Below are positions 14,535 through 17,913 of a DNA stretch of 17,913 bases, in pieces. The notes below the pieces were generated by a model, which was not told where the DNA came from, made no database searches, and worked only from the letters and a program-made list of their open reading frames with translations. Origin of the DNA: PNAI01 sp964575715. Its GTDB lineage: Bacteria > Pseudomonadota > Alphaproteobacteria > Rhizobiales > Xanthobacteraceae. The stretch is taken from NCBI GenBank assembly GCA_964575715.1, contig CAZNSG010000275.1:1-17913 (forward strand). Direction: 5' to 3'. Position numbers and translations under genes: made by a program. Within the stretch, counting starts at the first letter, position 1, and every line of letters starts with the position of its first letter.

Positions 14535-14546
14535 CGCCTTCGGGCG
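14535..14546. terminator. Small UUCG-type hairpin between convergent genes
   Basis: CGCC-TTCG-GGCG forms a 4-bp stem with a TTCG loop one base beyond the minus-strand cytochrome stop. It also sits in the convergent gap behind the plus-strand membrane protein gene. The stem is short and lacks a T run; a weak bidirectional terminator candidate. Confidence 0.25.
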
Positions 14547-14547
14547 C

Positions 14548-15012
14548 TTACTCCTTCACCTTCATTTTCGTCAGCGTGGCGTTGTCCAGCTCCGGTAACC
14601 TGCCCAGGTACCAAGCGCCCTCGCCCACCCAAGCTTTGAACTGAGCCAGATTCTTTGTCCGCTCGGCCTCGTCAGCGCCCAGGAACTGGTACATGTTGCC
14701 GGGTTTGCCGTCCTTGGTGCTCTTGCCGTCGTCAAGACGACGCATAATGGCGCCGGTGTCCGGCCAGCCCACGTAGGAGGCCAGGTCGGCGTAGGTATCC
14801 ATGCGCGGCCCGCGCATGAGCGTCTTGAATTTGTCTTTGTTCTCGTTGAACTCGCCCAGGGTAGGCGAGTCTTTGCCGTGACAAGACAGGCACTTTTGCT
14901 CCGTGAGCGGGCGGATGTTCTTGCGATAGGTGATATCGTCCGCGGCAAGAGCGGTGGTGGTCATGGAAGTAGCGGCGAAGGAAAGCGCGGCAAGTAGAAT
15001 GGCTGTACGCAT
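14548..15012 (-). CDS. Small exported cytochrome c
   Basis: A 154-residue protein with a signal peptide (cleavage likely after ALA, about residue 23) and one haem site CLSCH (41-45) in the pattern ITYRKNIRPLTEQKCLSCHG, as in PSCyt-like cytochromes. The rest (RMDTYADLASYVGW, RRLDDGKSTKDGKPGNMYQFLG, FKAWVGEGAW) contains candidate axial methionines, of which the one in GNMY is the most likely. The ATG at 15012 has AAGGAG about 9 nt upstream. It faces the plus-strand cassette tail to tail and has its own perfect FNR-type box 164-177 nt upstream, so it should be expressed under low oxygen. Its partner is not visible; a periplasmic carrier for the neighbouring electron-transfer genes is inferred. 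Confidence 0.87.
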   Translation of the reverse strand: MRTAILLAALSFAATSMTTTALAADDITYRKNIRPLTEQKCLSCHGKDSPTLGEFNENKDKFKTLMRGPRMDTYADLASYVGWPDTGAIMRRLDDGKSTKDGKPGNMYQFLGADEAERTKNLAQFKAWVGEGAWYLGRLPELDNATLTKMKVKE

Positions 15013-15175
15013 GGTCGTCGCTCCTTGGCCAACAAGGCCTCGATGGCGGGCGGTTGAAGAGTAAGATTGCCACTTTGGATATCTCGTTCGTCAACTCTGA
15101 ATCGACATTGGGTGACCGGCGGTCTGCACGATCATCAATGTTGTTAAAAATATCCGTCAAAAAAAGACTCATGCA

Positions 15176-15189
15176 TTGATTTGGATCAA
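15176..15189. promoter_or_regulatory. Perfect FNR/FixK/Anr-type box
   Basis: TTGATTTGGATCAA matches TTGAT-N4-ATCAA at all fixed positions. It lies in the 242-nt gap between the CusA-like stop (15255) and the minus-strand cytochrome c start (15012). It can only reasonably serve the cytochrome, with a long leader of about 120 nt if the usual -41.5 geometry holds. Nothing else is evident in the gap. Confidence 0.7.
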
Positions 15190-15254
15190 GCTCGCGGAAT
15201 AGAGGTGGTCCCACTTTCTGAGACGGTCGGCTATCCGTTCATCTTGATCGAGGC

Positions 15255-17913
15255 CTACTCATTTACGTTTGCTGTAACAACGGCGCGCGCGGGCGCCCGG
15301 AGCTCCAATCCCTTGACCACCGCATAGATCGCCGGAATGACGATCAGCGTGAGCAATGTCGAGGAGACCATGCCGCCGATCATGGGGACGGCGATCCGCT
15401 GCATCACCTCGGCGCCGGTGCCGTGACTCCACATGATCGGCAGCAGGCCGGCCATGATGGCAGCAACCGTCATCATCTTCGGGCGCACGCGCTCGACCGC
15501 TCCCGCCATGATCGCGGCGTAGAGATCATCGTGCGTGAAGGGGCGGCCTTGCGCCGCGCGCTGTGCCTTTAGTTCGGTGAGTGCGTGGTCGAGATAGATC
15601 AGCATCACGACGCCGGTTTCCGCGGCAACGCCGGCCAGCGCAATGAAGCCTACCGCAACGGCAACCGAGAGATTGAATGAAAGCCACCACATCAGCCATA
15701 GACCTCCGACGATCGCGAACGGTACCGACAGCATGACGATCAGTGTTTCCGTCACCCGGCGGAAGTTGAGGTAGAGGAGCAGAAAGATGATGAGGATGGT
15801 GAACGGCACAACAAGTTGGAGGCGCGCCTTAGCGCGTTCCAGGTATTCGAATTGGCCGCTCCAGGTGACGTAATAGCCGGGCGGGAACTTGATCTGGGCG
15901 GCGACGGCCTTCTGGGCATCCGCCACATAGCCGCCGAGGTCGCGGCCGCGCAGGTCGACGAAAATGTAAATAGCCAGCTGCGCGTTTTCAGTCCGGATGC
16001 TGGCCGGCCCTTGGGCCAGCGTTACCTTGGCGACTTGGCCGAGCGGGACAGTACCGCCATCGGCCATCGGAATTAGAACCTCGGTTGCGATCGCCTGCGG
16101 ATCGCTGCGGTAGTCGCGGGGGTAGCGAATACTGACGGTGTAACGCTCGCGGCCCTCCACCGTGGTGGTCACGGGTTCGGCGCCGAGCGCCATCGCGATC
16201 ATGCTTTGGAGGTCCCCGATCATCAGCCCGTAGCGCGCGAGCTGCGCGCGATCGGGATCGATGTTGAGGTAGTAGCCGCCGAGCGCCCTTTCGGCATAGG
16301 CGCTCGTGGTGCCGAGCACGGTGCGGAGCACGGCCTCGATTTGCCGGGCAAGCTTCTCCATCTCGGCCAAGTCGGTGCCCAAAACCTTGACGCCAACCGG
16401 GGTGCGAATGCCGGTCGAAAGCATGTCGATGCGCGCCTTGATCGGCATGGTCCAGGCGTTCGACACGCCGGGAAATTGCAGCGACTTGTCCATTTCCGCG
16501 ATCAGTTTGTCGATGGTCATGCCGGGCCGCCATTCGCTTTCCGGCTTGAGGTTGATCACCGTCTCGAACATCTCAATCGGGGCGGGATCGGTGGCCGTGG
16601 CCGCACGTCCGGCCTTGCCCCAGACCGAAGCGACCTCCTGGAACGACATGATGATCTTGTTCTGCGTCTGCACCAGCTCCGCGGCTTTGGTCACCGATAG
16701 GCCGGGAAGCGTCGTCGGCATGAAGAAGAGCGTGCCCTCGTTAAGATTGGGCATGAACTCGGTGCCGAGCCGCATCGCTGGCCAAAGGCTGCCGGCCAGG
16801 ATCACGACCGCAATGATGATCGTTGCTACTTTATGTCTGAGCGCCAAGAGGATCACTGGCCGATAGACCCAAATCAGGAAGCGGTTCACTGGATTGCGGT
16901 GCTCCGGAATGATCCGCCCGCGCACGAACAGGATCATGAGCGCCGGAACGAGCGTGATAGACAGGAACGCTGCCGCCGCCATCGCGAATGTCTTGGTATA
17001 GGCGAGCGGCTTGAACAGCCGCCCCTCCTGCGCTTCGAGCGCAAAAATCGGCAGGAACGACACTGTGATGATCAGCAAGCTGAAGAACAGCGCCGGTCCG
17101 ACTTCCGTCGCAGCCTCGATCAGCACCTCGCTGCGCGGCTTTTCGGGTGGAGCGCGCTCAAGGTGCTTATGTGCATTCTCAATCATGACAATCGCAGCAT
17201 CGACCATGGCGCCGATCGCGATCGCGATGCCGCCGAGACTCATGATGTTTGACGACAGTCCCATCCAATGCATGAGCAGATAGGCGATCAGCACACCGAG
17301 CGGCAGCGTAATGATAGCAACCAGGGCGCTGCGAACATGGAGCAGGAATATGACGCAGACGAGCGCAACGATCAGGCTCTCCTCGATCAAGGTGCGCTTG
17401 AGGTTGTCGATCGCGCGATAAATTAGATCGGAGCGATCATAGACCGCTTCGATCGTTACCCCTTGCGGCAAGCTTGGCGCGATCTCGGCCAGGCGGCTCT
17501 TGACATTCTTGATGACCGAAAGCGCGTTTTCACCGAAACGCTGGAGAACGATACCGGAAACGACTTCGCCGTCCCCATTCATCTCGGTGATGCCGCGGCG
17601 CTCGTCGGGCGCCAGCTCGACACGTGCCACGTCCTTGATCAGCACAGCCACGCCACGGTCGCTCTTGACGACAATTTGCTCCAGGTCGGACAGGCTCTTG
17701 ATGTAACCGCGTCCGCGCACGGCAAACTCGGTTTCGGCAAGCTCCACGGTGCGCCCGCCGACGTCCATGTTGCTCGCGCGCAAGGCGTCGCGAATCTTGG
17801 CAAGCGGGATACCGAGCGCCTGGAGTCGTCGCGGATCGATGATGACGCTGTATTGCTTTACGAAGCCGCCGACGCTTGCGACCTCCGCAACGCCCTCCGC
17901 CTTGGCGATGCCG
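15255..17913 (-). CDS. cusA: CusA-type heavy-metal RND efflux pump, 5'-partial
   Basis: Inner-membrane RND transporter of the HME family that exports Cu(I)/Ag(I) in a tripartite complex with a CusB-type adaptor and CusC-type channel, driven by protons. About 885 residues are visible. The frame stays open to the window edge and reads AEGVAEVASVGGFVKQYSV before the TTG at 17783, so that TTG is internal and the true start lies beyond 17913. The helix-4 signature GAMVDAAIVMIENAHKHLE is that of the monovalent-cation (HME4) subgroup rather than the DFG-type Zn/Co/Cd pumps. RIDMLSTGIRTPVG holds the conserved porter-domain Met of CusA. At the later TVEGRERY segment the residues before it read ALGAEPVTT, without the Met common there in CusA proteins. 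It ends with NVNE and TAG. Adaptor and channel genes would lie upstream, outside the window. Confidence 0.93.
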   Translation of the reverse strand, partial: GIAKAEGVAEVASVGGFVKQYSVIIDPRRLQALGIPLAKIRDALRASNMDVGGRTVELAETEFAVRGRGYIKSLSDLEQIVVKSDRGVAVLIKDVARVELAPDERRGITEMNGDGEVVSGIVLQRFGENALSVIKNVKSRLAEIAPSLPQGVTIEAVYDRSDLIYRAIDNLKRTLIEESLIVALVCVIFLLHVRSALVAIITLPLGVLIAYLLMHWMGLSSNIMSLGGIAIAIGAMVDAAIVMIENAHKHLERAPPEKPRSEVLIEAATEVGPALFFSLLIITVSFLPIFALEAQEGRLFKPLAYTKTFAMAAAAFLSITLVPALMILFVRGRIIPEHRNPVNRFLIWVYRPVILLALRHKVATIIIAVVILAGSLWPAMRLGTEFMPNLNEGTLFFMPTTLPGLSVTKAAELVQTQNKIIMSFQEVASVWGKAGRAATATDPAPIEMFETVINLKPESEWRPGMTIDKLIAEMDKSLQFPGVSNAWTMPIKARIDMLSTGIRTPVGVKVLGTDLAEMEKLARQIEAVLRTVLGTTSAYAERALGGYYLNIDPDRAQLARYGLMIGDLQSMIAMALGAEPVTTTVEGRERYTVSIRYPRDYRSDPQAIATEVLIPMADGGTVPLGQVAKVTLAQGPASIRTENAQLAIYIFVDLRGRDLGGYVADAQKAVAAQIKFPPGYYVTWSGQFEYLERAKARLQLVVPFTILIIFLLLYLNFRRVTETLIVMLSVPFAIVGGLWLMWWLSFNLSVAVAVGFIALAGVAAETGVVMLIYLDHALTELKAQRAAQGRPFTHDDLYAAIMAGAVERVRPKMMTVAAIMAGLLPIMWSHGTGAEVMQRIAVPMIGGMVSSTLLTLIVIPAIYAVVKGLELRAPARAVVTANVNE

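Noticed and set aside
17766..17783. TTG or ATG near 17783 as the start of the CusA-like gene
   Set aside because: The frame stays open to the window edge and the upstream residues (VASVGGFVKQYSV and onward) are conserved CusA sequence, so the gene is simply cut by the window.
1..17913. CRISPR arrays, tRNA or rRNA genes, replication origin
   Set aside because: I saw no regularly spaced direct repeats, no tRNA-like cloverleaf ending and no rRNA-like stretch on either strand.

Overview
The window looks like chromosomal DNA from a high-G+C facultatively anaerobic alphaproteobacterium, probably of the Hyphomicrobiales. Four observations point that way: NarI-type nitrate respiration, two small DUF6455-like four-cysteine proteins, a PioA/PioB (MtrA/MtrB) outer-membrane electron conduit, and perfect FNR/FixK-type boxes (TTGAT-N4-ATCAA). 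I could not run any search, so the taxonomy is inference.

Layout. (1) 1-1826, plus strand: the 3' end of a nitrate reductase operon, with narI cut by the window edge, a cytoplasmic parvulin-type prolyl isomerase and an unrecognised 107-residue protein. (2) 1905-4604, plus: a large fusion of ADP-forming acyl-CoA synthetase and GNAT acetyltransferase (Pat/PatZ type). (3) 4660-6251, minus: a three-gene cluster (two DUF6455-like proteins and a CBS-CBS-BON protein) behind a perfect FNR-type box at 6352-6365. (4) 6498-7578, minus: a class I cytochrome c and a NapC/CymA-type tetrahaem quinol dehydrogenase, separated by a long intercistronic hairpin. (5) 7641-8540: a damaged zone holding a possible decayed cytochrome tail, another perfect FNR-type box and a truncated IS630-family transposase. 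(6) 8727-13183, plus: pioA/mtrA-like and pioB/mtrB-like genes. (7) 13351-15012: a Planctomycete-type small cytochrome c and a five-helix membrane protein (plus), then a convergent cytochrome c (minus) with its own perfect FNR-type box. (8) 15255-17913, minus: a CusA-type Cu(I)/Ag(I) RND pump, cut by the window edge.

Regions 4, 6 and 7 make a coherent extracellular electron transfer locus: the quinone pool and a NapC-type protein at the inner membrane, soluble periplasmic cytochromes, a multihaem cytochrome plugged into an outer-membrane barrel, and the cell surface. The direction of electron flow (Fe(II) oxidation inward, or mineral reduction outward) cannot be told from sequence. Neither a PioC-like HiPIP nor an MtrC/OmcA-like surface cytochrome is visible.

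The most unusual item is the PioA/MtrA-like protein. It has 12 CXXCH sites rather than the usual 10. The two extra haems belong to a tandem pair of class I cytochrome c domains spliced between haems 2 and 3 of the decahaem scaffold. These domains resemble the free-standing cytochrome c encoded about 1.1 kb upstream on the other strand.
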